DNA of 64,000 bases from Elephas maximus indicus (taxonomy: Eukaryota; Chordata; Mammalia; Proboscidea; Elephantidae). A model generated the notes under the pieces. It made no database searches. It had not been told where the DNA came from and saw only the letters and a list, made by a program, of their open reading frames with translations. The DNA lies in contig NC_064822.1 of the NCBI RefSeq assembly GCF_024166365.1, forward strand, positions 109,798,823 through 109,862,822, read 5' to 3'. The position numbers were made by a program, and so were the translations under genes. This document shows positions 34,901 to 43,740 of the stretch, in pieces. Numbering within the stretch: the first letter of the stretch is position 1; the number at the start of each line of letters is the position of its first letter.

Positions 34901-35414
34901 CTCTTATTATTCAAATGAGGGCCAAGCTGGAAATGCATATTCCAGAACATGCAGGCTTTGCAGATCCATCCTGCTACCTGACTGCAGATAGATTGTCCAC
35001 CTTAGCTGGGGGCAAGGGAGGGATTCTGTTTTCTCCCCACTGGCAGATCTCTCCAGGAAGTCCATCTGGATGTAGTACCACCCTCCTTTTTAACATACAT
35101 CTAGTAACCCCCAGTTTTTTTTCTTTCCCCCAGGTATACCTCTTCTCTCTTCATTCCCCCAGTGGATTTGAATTTTTTTGGAATTTCCCAAACTGACAAT
35201 CCTCTAGGGCCGTAGAGGGCTTCTTTCCATCCCTCTTCCCTTGGGGATTTTCTACTCCCCATTTTCTAAGGACAGGGAAGGCAAATGAGGGGAAGGAGAT
35301 CCCCAACCCCCCTGCCTACCCTGGCCCCCTAGTCAGCCTTTCCCAGTGCTGCCCTTTTCTCTGCAGGTGCTGCAGTCAGCCAAAGAACAGATCAAGTGGT
35401 CACTGCTTCGGTGA
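16954..35414 (+). CDS. COPZ1: COPZ1, coatomer subunit zeta-1 (nine coding exons, spliced)
   Basis: Small zeta subunit of the COPI coat, which forms vesicles for Golgi-to-ER and intra-Golgi transport; in the complex it pairs with gamma-COP. Coding exons are 16954-16971, 28232-28300, 29583-29664, 30246-30337, 31506-31561, 32865-32942, 33105-33156, 34520-34558 and 35367-35414. All junctions are GT-AG and the frame stays open through to TGA. The product is 177 aa, the family's usual length, starting [20 protein letters not shown] and ending EQIKWSLLR. As far as I can recall it is identical to human COPZ1. It is a single longin-like domain of the AP small-chain/zeta family (about residues 8-150), with no signal peptide or membrane segment. 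The start is the only ATG in exon 1, inside a CpG-rich promoter. Intron 1 (11.3 kb) carries MIR148B. The paralogue COPZ2 hosts MIR152; the exact match to COPZ1 and the miR-148b arm settle which one this is. Confidence 0.98.
18332..18383 (-). repeat. AfroSINE 3' fragment
   Basis: GTTGTAGTTGATTCTGACTC then ATAGCGACC only. Confidence 0.6.
19062..19246 (+). repeat. AfroSINE
   Basis: GAGCCCAGTTGGTGCAGTGG head, AAAGATTTACAGACTTGG, TATGAGTCGGAATCAACTTG. Confidence 0.9.
19630..20263 (-). mobile_element. L1-type 3' end, antisense, with target duplication
   Basis: Starts with T runs (reverse A tail) and contains GGCTTTTAAGACCCCAGATG, the reverse complement of a block seen at about 344-360. Direct repeats GATTATGGGAATTT flank it at 19616-19629 and 20264-20277. 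A sibling subfamily of the sense copies; no ORF. Confidence 0.75.
20717..20921 (+). repeat. AfroSINE
   Basis: GGAGCCCTGGTTGCACAATGG head to AACTCAACAGCACACAACA tail. Confidence 0.92.
21190..21900. promoter_or_regulatory. candidate conserved AT-rich element in COPZ1 intron 1
   Basis: Repeat-free block dense in homeodomain-type TAAT/ATTA words, including a 15-bp tandem repeat AGTTTAATTGATTGA / AGTTTAATTTATTGA at 21518-21547. Two similar segments (21249 and 21784) share a GGCAA-GGTATMAATTA core. Enhancer-like by composition only. Confidence 0.35.
22099..22262 (-). repeat. AfroSINE, antisense, with T/A tail
   Basis: A run (reverse T tail), then the family boxes in reverse, ending CGCCACCAGGGTTTCC. 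Confidence 0.92.
23708..24214 (+). mobile_element. MaLR-type solo LTR with 5-bp target duplication
   Basis: TGTCATGGATTGAATTATGT start, GGAAATAAATTTCTC signal, CAGCATTAGATGACTAAGACA end. Flanked by CTGTG at 23703-23707 and 24215-24219, the 5-bp duplication expected of an LTR element. Confidence 0.82.
25140..25154 (+). promoter_or_regulatory. strong CTCF-like motif, rightward
   Basis: CCACAGGGGGCAGCA, a full match to the core plus the R-S extension, about 250 bp upstream of MIR148B. Confidence 0.6.
25431..25452 (+). ncRNA. MIR148B: mature miR-148b-5p
   Basis: 22-nt passenger arm starting AAGTTCTGTTATAC, identical to the human 5p form as I recall it. Confidence 0.9.
25469..25490 (+). ncRNA. 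MIR148B: mature miR-148b-3p
   Basis: 22-nt mature arm identical to vertebrate miR-148b-3p, with seed CAGTGCA at positions 2-8. This is the dominant strand in other mammals. Confidence 0.95.
26765..26890 (+). repeat. L2-like fragment
   Basis: GATTCAGCAAATATTGAGAG followed by AACAAAACACAGAAATTGCTG and CCCTCAAATTC, L2 3'-end order. Confidence 0.5.
27946..27975. repeat. A15T15 perfect palindrome
   Basis: Fifteen A's followed directly by fifteen T's in COPZ1 intron 1, 250 bp before exon 2. Confidence 0.95.
28232..28300 (+). CDS. COPZ1: COPZ1 coding exon 2
   Basis: 23 codons, EPSLYTVKA to GDRLFAK, between acceptor cttcag and donor gtgaga. This is the first beta-hairpin of the longin-like fold. 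Confidence 0.97.
29583..29664 (+). CDS. COPZ1: COPZ1 coding exon 3
   Basis: 82 nt, [12 protein letters not shown] to THRTD plus one base. Acceptor ctgaccag, donor gtaggt. The split serine codon (A|GT) is completed by exon 4. Confidence 0.97.
30246..30337 (+). CDS. COPZ1: COPZ1 coding exon 4
   Basis: 92 nt, (S)[15 protein letters not shown] to IGSSYENE. Acceptor ccccag, donor gtaagc. Core of the longin-like domain. Confidence 0.97.
30880..31165 (+). repeat. MIR-like SINE
   Basis: ACCAGGTGAGGAAACTGAACC, later GGGTCACCCATCTAGAAAATGG and CAAACCCAGACCTGACTCCA. Confidence 0.6.
31506..31561 (+). CDS. COPZ1: COPZ1 coding exon 5
   Basis: 56 nt, [18 protein letters not shown] plus two bases of an Arg codon. 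Acceptor tcaacag, donor gtgagc. Confidence 0.97.
32865..32942 (+). CDS. COPZ1: COPZ1 coding exon 6
   Basis: 78 nt, (R)[14 protein letters not shown] to VDEIVDG plus two bases. Acceptor ggtcag, donor gtgagt. Confidence 0.97.
33105..33156 (+). CDS. COPZ1: COPZ1 coding exon 7
   Basis: 52 nt, completing Gly then [17 protein letters not shown]. Acceptor ttcatag, donor gtaagt. Confidence 0.97.
33520..33695 (-). repeat. AfroSINE, antisense
   Basis: A run then AACCTGTTGCCATCGAGTCG, GACTCACAGTGACCCTACAGG. Very close to consensus, so relatively young. Confidence 0.93.
34520..34558 (+). CDS. COPZ1: COPZ1 coding exon 8
   Basis: 39 nt, [13 protein letters not shown]. Acceptor gccatag, donor gtatgg. Confidence 0.97.
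35367..35414 (+). CDS. COPZ1: COPZ1 coding exon 9 with stop
   Basis: 48 nt, [15 protein letters not shown] followed by TGA. Acceptor tctgcag. The 3' UTR continues from here. Confidence 0.97.
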   Translation: MLQSAKEQIKWSLLR

Positions 35415-36785
35415 AGACCCTACTGTTCCTGGCTCCTCACCTCCCTCAAAACATCGCATGTCTACTGTGACTTCTAACCCAGTTCCCCAGCTGATACTCT
35501 CAGGGTCATCTTGGGGATCACAAGGGATCCTTAAAACTTTATCCTGTCTGTGGTTGTGCCCCCTACACACACACACTTTTTGTTTGTCTCACTCTTCTTG
35601 CAGTCCTGGGAGTAGAGCTCCCGCCAGATTTAGACACAGGACGGGGAAACACTCTCTTCCTTTCTAGACTGGATTATGCTCCCAGTCTCTCCTATCCGCC
35701 ATATTTTCTCCTCAACTTATGTGCCCTTTGCCGCAGCTACGCCTCAGATCAAAGTAGAAGAAAGAATGTGCTGAGTGTGTTCCTCCCTTTGCCTTTGCCA
35801 GGGCTTCATCCCAACAGCCATATGTCCAGCGAGGGGAGGGAGAGAGAATTCTTTTCTATAGAATGAATGGGGGTGGGGAGAGGTACATGCAGTCTCAGCC
35901 CCAGCCCCACTTACTGGCCTCAGCCTGTTCTCCCATTCCTTCTTACTGCCCTGTCTTCCAGCCTTGGAAAAGAGATTGAGAGCAGCTCACAGGGAGGGGA
36001 CAGAGTAGGAGAAACAGTGATTTTAATTTTATTGGATGAAGCTTATAAAATTCTGTATTTCAGACACAGCTGCATTCTGTACCCTGATCCTGGCTTATAG
36101 CTTCAAAACTGCTGTGGTCTGTGAATGTTCATTGTGGGAGTGTCTATCTCTTGGTCCACTGCCTTAACTGTCCACCTTACTGCCTGTGGGATCTTTTCCT
36201 GGCTTGTCCTCTCTGTGCCCTGGAGCAAAGCCAGTCCCTGGACCTAAAACTCCATTCTAGTCTTGGGAAGAAGAGTTTCTGCTCAGACCTGGGGAGGGGG
36301 CGGAATTTATGACTTGGGCCTCTGGGCTCTCTCAGTCCCTTAGTCTCCCCCACAGGCATTTCACTCCTCTACCTTGGGTCTACAGTCTCTGCTGCTTAAC
36401 CCTATCCTCTCTCTGTCTCTGCCTCCATCTCACATCCAAGCAGTAGGTCTGGGTGCTTCTTCTGCCTGGGTTGTTGAGATAGGTGTCTTTCTTCATAAAC
36501 CTTTGGGATGTGGATTTCCCCAGGAAGATGGAGGATGGGAACAGCTACTCCTGGGTCTAATTTTTCCTGTTGCGTCAAAACTTTCTTCCCACAAAAATAT
36601 CTTAAACAACCTTAAGACTTAAGGGTTCTCTCCTCATTAACTGCCAATTCTCTCAGACCGAAGTGGGCAGGTAACTGGGCATATTGGAGGGGCCATCTTT
36701 GTGTAAGAGATGTATGGAATCAGGAGACAGCCACCTTCATACACTGCTCTGTGCAAAGAGGAATAAAAGAGATTTCTTTTTCCAA
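35415..36785 (+). other. COPZ1: COPZ1 3' UTR
   Basis: Sequence from the stop codon to about 20 nt past the only convincing AATAAA in the region. No intron signals or long frame with family resemblance. I saw no miR-148 seed target (TGCACTG) in it. The right edge is approximate. Confidence 0.75.
36762..36767 (+). terminator. COPZ1: COPZ1 polyadenylation signal AATAAA
   Basis: AATAAA about 1.35 kb after the stop codon, followed 20-40 nt later by a GT/T-rich stretch (ctttgtgtgatgtttctgtt) typical of a downstream cleavage element. Confidence 0.8.
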
Positions 36786-37059
36786 ACTGCCTTTGTGTGA
36801 TGTTTCTGTTCCTCTCTTTTTGGCAGCTGCTGCCATTCCTCCAGCCCCCCTCACTCCCCATCTTATAATAGTTCTTCCCTTCTACCTCAGAGACTCCCTC
36901 AGCATCCTCCCCCCATCCCTAATTTACGGGACTGTTTGCCTCCTTGGCATCTCTCAGTCCCCTCGCCTGGAAATTGGCGCCAGGGGTGGGGTGGGGATGG
37001 TATTTTCTCAGTGGGAGTCCCAGGGAACTGAGTTCTCCCCCCACCACTCCCAAAGCCAG

Positions 37060-37560
37060 CTGCCTGCTCCCGCATCAGCCATTAGTAACCCGGCGACGCG
37101 CACCTGCGTGGGGGCTCTCCTCCAGCCCTGGCTCCCTTCCTGCACCTCCCACTCCTGCTCTGAAACGGCACTGAGCGGGTTATTTATCTGAGCCAGTGCT
37201 GCTCCAGAAGGTCAGGACGGTGGTGTAAATAACCTCTTGCCATTTCCCCGTCCCTCCAGAGCCTGCTCCCCTCCCCTTCCTCCACCTTTATTCGCTCAAA
37301 TGAATGTGGCTGGGCTGGCGCAGAGCCTGGCCCTGCATCTTAATGGGGCGGTGAGCTCACAAGATGGATTTAGCTGGGGGTTTTATGGTTGCTGCGGCGA
37401 CAGGAGAATGCTTTGGTTTTCTTTACCCCTTCCTCTGCAGGATTTTAAGGAGGGTGGAGTGTGGGAAGCCCCCCTCTCCGATGTGATTTGAAGGGTCTCC
37501 TCAGTCACCTCTACTGCTCATAAAATGGGCCTGCAATTCCAGGATTAAGCAGGAAACCAA
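37060..37560. promoter_or_regulatory. candidate conserved regulatory block downstream of COPZ1
   Basis: Repeat-free and motif-dense. GGTTATTTA at 37179-37187 and its exact inverse TAAATAACC at 37226-37234 (FOX/homeodomain-like), two GC-rich words ending CGGCGAC (37085-37097, 37387-37401), and a TTTTATGG. No coding signal. Function is inferred only from composition. Confidence 0.35.
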
Positions 37561-40274
37561 ATTAGGACCTCGGATAGGGAAGGAAGGTAACCGGCGTGGG
37601 GAAACCTCTCCAGCATCAGGACGTGAAACAGTTGTCCAGTCTTGCCTGTCTTTTCCATAAGAACCTGACAATTAAGCTCAGCAACCTGTGCCTAGGATCC
37701 CCTTCACCAGATTTAAAAACAAAAAAATGCTTGGGTGTACCACCCTGCAGTTGTGCATTGAAAGTTGGAGTACAGGGGGCTGGATGAGGGCTGGGTATCT
37801 TTGCCTTGGCCAGTCTGAGCTGGGAGAAGCAGTGCCCCCAGCCTTACTATTTTTACCACTCTAATCTTACTACTACTCATCCAGCATTGATCAGGAGTGG
37901 TGCTGAGAGCGGCGTCCTATTTAATCCCCAAACTTGGAGTTCTCTGAGCTTGTTTCCCCAGCCTGGCCTGGTTTGAACTTCCCCTGCCTTCTCTGTTTCC
38001 TACTAGGACTGGAGCTCTGGTGTCCCAGCCTACCCAGTCCTGGCCTGCAATTTTCTTTCAGGCTATGAGCACTGACCGCAGCAGAGACTGGAAGAAGGGT
38101 CTGATTATTTCCCCCCCTTGGCCAGTTTCTGCTGGATTCTGGGCCTCTGTCTTTTTTTTTTCTCTGTCGTAAGCCTTTCTCTCTTCCCCATGGGACCCTG
38201 GGAGGCCCCTCCTTCCCTCTCCCCCCTTTCTTCCCCTTTGGCTGGGAAAGTGACTACAGCCTGAACAGTGCCAGACACCTGCCTGCCAGATGTGGCGATT
38301 CCCCATTCTTCTGCCCCCCTCCCAGTGTCTCTCCTTTCCTCACCCCACTGAGCTCAGGCAGAGGGAGCCCCCCCACAGGGTGATTTAGTGCTGCAGCCTC
38401 TCTGCCTCGAGTGCTTCCCTCCAGCTCCTCTCCCTCCCCCTGATGCCCATGCCCTCTCCTTTCTCACCATGTCCTGCAGCCACCTTCCTGGTACCACTGC
38501 CTCCTCCCATGCCCACTCCTGGGATGCTGGACTATAAGCCCCAGCTCCTGGACGGGAATGAAGGGGTGGGGCAGGGGCGATTGGCCTCTGTTTCACTCAT
38601 GGGAGAGTACATCAGCAGGGCTGAGGACAGTGGCAGCCAGAGCTGATGTCATTCTAACTTGGGGAGGAGGGGAAGTGGTAGGGAAGGGGGGCCAGTGGGG
38701 ATGGAACCAGAGCTCCAAGACTGCAGAGAAGTTTCGGAGACCTTCCCAGGTAGGGGAGAGAGGCCAGGAACGAGGCTGCGTGGTGGGCATGCATCTGTGT
38801 TTCGCTGGCCAGGTCTCCAGAGCTTGTCTCTGGCTCTGTGCCTCAAAGCTCCTCTCCTCACACTGGCCCGAAACACATACTTAAAGGGAACCCTAAGTCC
38901 TTACCTTTTTCTCTTTAGTGTTCATCCTTATGTGTCTTCTCTCTGTTTATCTCTCTCTTCTCCCATTTCACCCCTCCTCTCTTAGTTGTGCTTCTCTCTC
39001 TGGTCACTTTCTGCCACATGCTCTCCTGCCCTCCTTCTTCCATTCCATAACCCTATATGATCTCAGACCTCCTACCAAATGCATGGACTCACTTAGAGCC
39101 TCTTTGCTCCTTCCAATCCTTCCTTGCCACCTGATGCCTGGAGGTCCCCCTGGGCCACAGCAGAAGGCTCTGGAGTGGGAGTGAACAGGAGGAATGGCTG
39201 GGTCGTTCCATGGTAGTAGCAGAGACAGGACAGATGGAGAATCCAAGGAAGTGGGAGAAGGAGGAGGAGGGACAGGAAGATGGAAAGAGAAACATAAGAA
39301 GAGAGAAAAAAGTGACTGAGAGACAAAGAGGCACAGATTGAGAGTTAGCAGAAAGGGAGAATGACAAACTGGGAGAGTGAAAAGAAACCGACACAAAGAA
39401 TAAGGCTGGAAGCAGAGAAAAGAAGCAAGAGATAGAGACAGGAAAAGTCACGGCAAAAGAAGGCTGCTGGGGAGCAGCCAGGCGAGAGGCAGGAAAGCTC
39501 CTACCAGGGCTCTCACTGGTGCTGATGGGCCATAAATCTTGTGTGTGTGTGTATGTGTGCAGGGTCAGTGTGTAGGGGTCTGTGGTGGAATTAGGGATAA
39601 CTCCCACAACATTTTCATTCTATTTCCTTCAGCAATCTTCTTTCTTGAAGCACCCTATACCAACCTTCCATCTCCCAGCATTCCTGATGCTTCAGGGGCC
39701 ATTCCCAAGGCGTCTCCACATCTTAGGAATCCTGGCTTTCTGGTTTAGAATGCTGGTCTGATGGAATGTGCAGCTAGGATCCATGCAGTCAAGAGGCCCA
39801 TTCCCTCACTGCCCACCCCCAATGGGCACCAGCTGCTCCTGTCCATCTCCTCCCACTCTTGTTGTATCTTCCCCTCCTCCACACTGACCCCTCCCCCAGT
39901 CTCTGACCCCCAGCCTGCCTGGGGCCCAGGTCTGGAAGTGGAGACAAAGACAGGATTTATAGCTGGTATAGAGAAGGGGCCAGAGCCCAGGGCTGAGGGC
40001 AATGGCTGACCTCTCGCCGGAATCGGGGGAGCACTGGGCCGGATGCTGGGAGTCTGGAAGCCTGGGTTCTAGCAGCCCCTACTCACAGCCCCCAACTTTT
40101 CCCGCTCCAGCCTTGCTCTCTCCCTTGTCCCTGAAGACATAAGAAACAGAAAAGAGGATGGTCCTGAGGTGATTCTAGGCCTCTGAAGGGAAGCCTGGGA
40201 GGAGGGGAGAGATGAAATTGACGTCTTAGGGTCATTGTCTTGGATACTGAGGAGGACTCAGGAACCAGGTGGCA

Positions 40275-40714
40275 CTCGGACACCAGTTGTTTCTAGGACT
40301 AGGAAGGGAATCAGGTCTAGCACTGCAACAGATGAGCTGAAGAGGGATTTCTCTCTGATATGGAGAGGGACTTCCAAAGAACAGGCTCTGACTGCCAATA
40401 GAGAGAGAGAGGGTGATTACAGGTCCTGAAAGATGAAAGACAGTCTCATCTGGAAGCAAAGGAAGAAATGGAACTCCTCAAAGGTTATTAGATCCAGGTG
40501 TTGAAGCACCAATTGTTTCCAGGACCAGGAAGTGGTTCACATTTAACATTGCAACAGATGAGCTGAAAAGCGACTTCCCTCTAATGTAGCAAAGGACTTC
40601 CCAAGAACAGGCCTCGATGGTGTAGGGAGGAAAATAGGGTGGTTATGGATCCTGGAAGTTGGGAGATAGTCTTACCTGGAAGCAAAGGATAGTCTTACCT
40701 GGAAGCAAAGGCCT
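40275..40714. repeat. 226-bp tandem duplication
   Basis: Anchor words recur at a constant 226-bp offset: CACCAGTTGTTTC 40281 / CACCAATTGTTTC 40507; GCAACAGATGAGCTGAA 40325 / 40551; AGAACAGGC about 40378 / 40604; TGGAAGCAAAGG 40451 / 40677. The units have diverged but stay collinear. The second ends in its own 23-bp x2 repeat (40666-40711). Confidence 0.85.
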
Positions 40715-43590
40715 TCATCTCTAAACACCCCCACCTCCCTCCTGAGAGGTGTGAGAGAGCAGCCGGACCCTGCCTTTACAGTAAATAGGCTATTGGCCTG
40801 AAATTGTCTTTACTCAGCAGACAAGAGTATGTGCTCAAGGAGAGGGAACGGTATGATCCAGGAGTTTCCGAGAAATCAGACCATTTATCTCTCAGCGGAC
40901 AGCTCCTGCAACTTCCCTAGCTGCCCTTGCAGGCCCACCAGCCCCTCCAGGATCCCAGCGTGTCACAGGCCTCCACAAACCCAATCCCAAAGGCTCCCAC
41001 CCCCATTCCAACCCCTGGCACCCAACATCCTGCTTCCTGTCCTCTCCCTACTGTCCTGGGAGAAGGCTTCCAGGTTTCCTCCAAAAGAGAAGAGGGTAGA
41101 AGAAAAACAGGCAACCTGGAGCTTCCAGTCTACTAGGCTCTCCCCACAAATCTAATAACCCATTCTAGCCTGAAGGCTGGTGAAGGAGAACTTACGGTCT
41201 CCTCTCAAACTCTCCTGCATGCTGAAACCATTCCTTCAATTCCTGGTGGAGAGCAGAAAACTGGAAATTTTAGTGGGAAGGGGTCATGGACAAGGAGGAG
41301 AGATTGGAAGAGGACAAAAGAATTGGGAGGGGGCACTGGGTAATGAAGAAACAGGAAAAGGGAGAGAAGAGCATCTCTTTTTCCTTACTCCCTCCCCCCA
41401 ATTGAGGAGGCAGATTTACAGCTTTGGTTTGGGGAGGGGGAGTGAGCATAAGGAAGACAGATCTGCAGTTCTGCCCTCTGAGTGTCTGGGTACTTAGCTT
41501 TAACTCCCCCATTAGCATCAATCCCCATCTTGCTGCCCATCCATCTTCTGACATCAGCTCCTTCCCCTCTCTGTAGCCCAGGCTTTCTGACCCTAAGTGG
41601 CTCTTAAAGGGCCAGTCTAGACCCTTCACTCCCTTCCTCCTCCCACTCTAGGCAGCACAGTCTGATGTGTGTGTGTGGACTCTGGTCATCCCTGCTGAGG
41701 CCATAGTGGATGGAAGACATGGCGGTGGTGGTAGGGGCTCTTCCCAGCTCTCTCTCTCTGTCTCTCTGCTCCTCCCTTATATCATGAACCCCTATCTTTG
41801 TTCATTATCTACTCAAGCCCAGAGCAAGCCCTCTGACTGGGCTAGGAGTCACAGACACACGGCTCTTGGAGCTGAGGGTTGGAGACAACATGCTGGATCT
41901 ATGGGGCAGATAACCCTTGCCCTTCCTCATTTCCTGGAGGCTCAGGGCAAAAGGTGTGGAGAACTACTGGCTGTTTTTAATTCTCAGCCAGCAGTTGGGG
42001 TGGACAGTTTGGGGGCCAAGACTCCTAGGAGATGCCCTAAGCTGCACATTCCTAGCCTTTTCTCCCAGTGACCCAGGCTATGGTCTGTGGAGGGTGGGGA
42101 ATTTCAAATCTTCCTCTCCCTGTAAGGGGGCTGACAGGCTAGAGAAACTGCCTCTGAATTTCCTGGCTCTTCTTCCCTACTCCTGAGTAGCTGAGCTTAG
42201 GGGAAACAGAGGGGAAGCTGGCTTCTCCCTATTTCCCTCCATGTTCTGCAGAAATGCAGTAACTGTACTCCAGGGGTTCTAAGAATTCCAGGATGATTGG
42301 AAAGTTCCTTCCCCATCTGCCTTCAATCCTTTCTGCTGCAAAAGCTCTGCAGTCCTCTGAAGAACTTTCCAAGATAGTCAAACCCCTTTCCTGATATCTG
42401 AAACCCACTCTCCACCTCCCTGAAGTGCTCCCCTCTCTGGCTCAAGATGAGAGGGAACCGGTGGGTGGGGGTCTTGGGAAAGTGGTCATGCTAAAAATAG
42501 GAGCCCCCAGCTACAACCTCCCCATGGCCCCTTATTTATCACCTTCCAAACTTCACTCTCAAAGAAGCATAAATATCCCTAATTCCTGAAGGCCAATCCT
42601 GAACTCATAAATTTAACTGGAGAGGTAGGCAAGGGGGAGGAGTAAGGTATGTGGAATGGAAAGCCGACTGCTGACTGGATATAGCAGAACATCTCCTGGG
42701 GGAGGCGCCTGACTTGTCCCCATCAAGACGCCAACGGGTCTTCCTAGAGACGAGGAGAAGGAGGAGGGGAAGGAGGAGGAGGAGGGGGCGGAGGAGTTGT
42801 TTCAAAATTTCCTCTAGGGATTAGTCCTTTCTCACTGAACTTCCCCCACCCCCCAAAAACAAACAAAAGCCAACCTTAGTTGTGACCTTCCTCATTAGCT
42901 CTGTATCCTTCTCCCTCCCTTTTTTCTTTGCTGTTACCTTCCAGTTCTCCTTTCCTTCTCATTCTTTTTCACCTTTCTATTGCGCCTTCTCTATCTCGTT
43001 GCTCCTTTCAGACCCTTTTCAGAGCCACGGTCTAAACAGGAAATTTCCATCTCTTATTATTCTGTCTGGATAGTGAGGTGTGGAAAAAAAAAAAAAAAAG
43101 TTCCTCTGTGCCCGAATGTCCCAGCTTTGACCTATTTGCTCCCTCAAATCCACCTTTTCTCTTCAGTTTCTCTTCTTTCTTCCCCTCTTACTGCCCCCCC
43201 CTTCTTTCCTTCTCAAAGCTCTTTCTCTTCCTTAGTCTTCTTTCCTTCTCAGCCTTCTCCTTTCTTTCACCTCTTTTGCCCTCTCAGTTTTCCCTTCCAT
43301 CTCCAGTTCACTATCCTCTCTCCCTCTTCAGTCTCTCCTTTCCCTGCTCTACCTCCCCGAAGCTCTCAGACTTCTCCGCTCATATTTACCCCCTCAAGCC
43401 CCCATCAACTCCCTTCCCCTCCCCGCCCGTGGATGGAAGAGAAGGGAAAAGGGGGCTTGAGAAACAAGTAGAGAGCAGTTCCTTGAGAAGACGAAGAGAG
43501 AGAAAAAGAAAGGGAGAGGGAGGGGTAAGAGGTGGCGAGGGGAGGGGCATCCTCACTCCCCAGCTGTGCCCCCTCCTTTCTGCAGCCCCT

Positions 43591-43740
43591 GAGCCATAAA
43601 TCAGAGCGAAGGCAGTTTGGCCAATGGCAGGATGACTCGTAAATCGGCTTGTCAAGTTCAGCCAATGAGAGGCGACGTTAAATCAAGCGCTGTCAATGTT
43701 TAGCCAATGAAAGACCTTGGGCTGACCATAAATCTGCCCG
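43591..43740. promoter_or_regulatory. interleaved CCAAT-box and PBX/HOX-type site array
   Basis: CCAAT at 43621, 43662 and 43704 (41 and 42 bp apart). Sites of type TGATTTAYGG on the minus strand at 43594-43603, 43637-43646, 43675-43685 and 43726-43735. A MEIS/PREP-like CTGTCAAT lies at 43690-43697. No TATA box. CpG-bearing, followed by SP1-type GGGGCGGGG. Could be a promoter of an unannotated non-coding RNA or an embryonic enhancer. Confidence 0.5.

Larger units (their letters stand above)
28301..35366 (+). other. COPZ1: COPZ1 introns 2-8
   Basis: Intronic sequence between the eight short exons. A MIR-like repeat lies at about 30880-31165 and an antisense SINE at 33520-33695. I found no further genes, snoRNA boxes or embedded exons. 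The frames that stay open for 60-100 codons here have no recognisable protein similarity. Confidence 0.7.
36790..43590. other. COPZ1-GPR84 intergenic region, left part
   Basis: No protein gene. Candidate regulatory block at 37060-37560, purine-rich low-complexity tract at about 39180-39460, TG repeat near 39540, tandem duplication at 40275-40714, MEF2-type site at 42491, and a strongly pyrimidine-rich tract at about 42890-43430. Frames of 100-170 codons here are low-complexity by-products. Confidence 0.55.

Noticed and set aside
36751-37191. 146-aa frame starting at the COPZ1 polyadenylation signal
   Set aside because: Pro/Ser/Leu-rich with no family resemblance; better explained by regulatory or GC-rich DNA.
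39004-39607. 130- and 172-aa minus-strand frames
   Set aside because: By-product of a GA-rich tract; two frames are open at once with the same biased composition.
42980-43599. Overlapping 163- and 173-aa plus-strand frames
   Set aside because: Pyrimidine-rich low-complexity sequence gives Ser/Phe/Leu/Pro runs in every frame.
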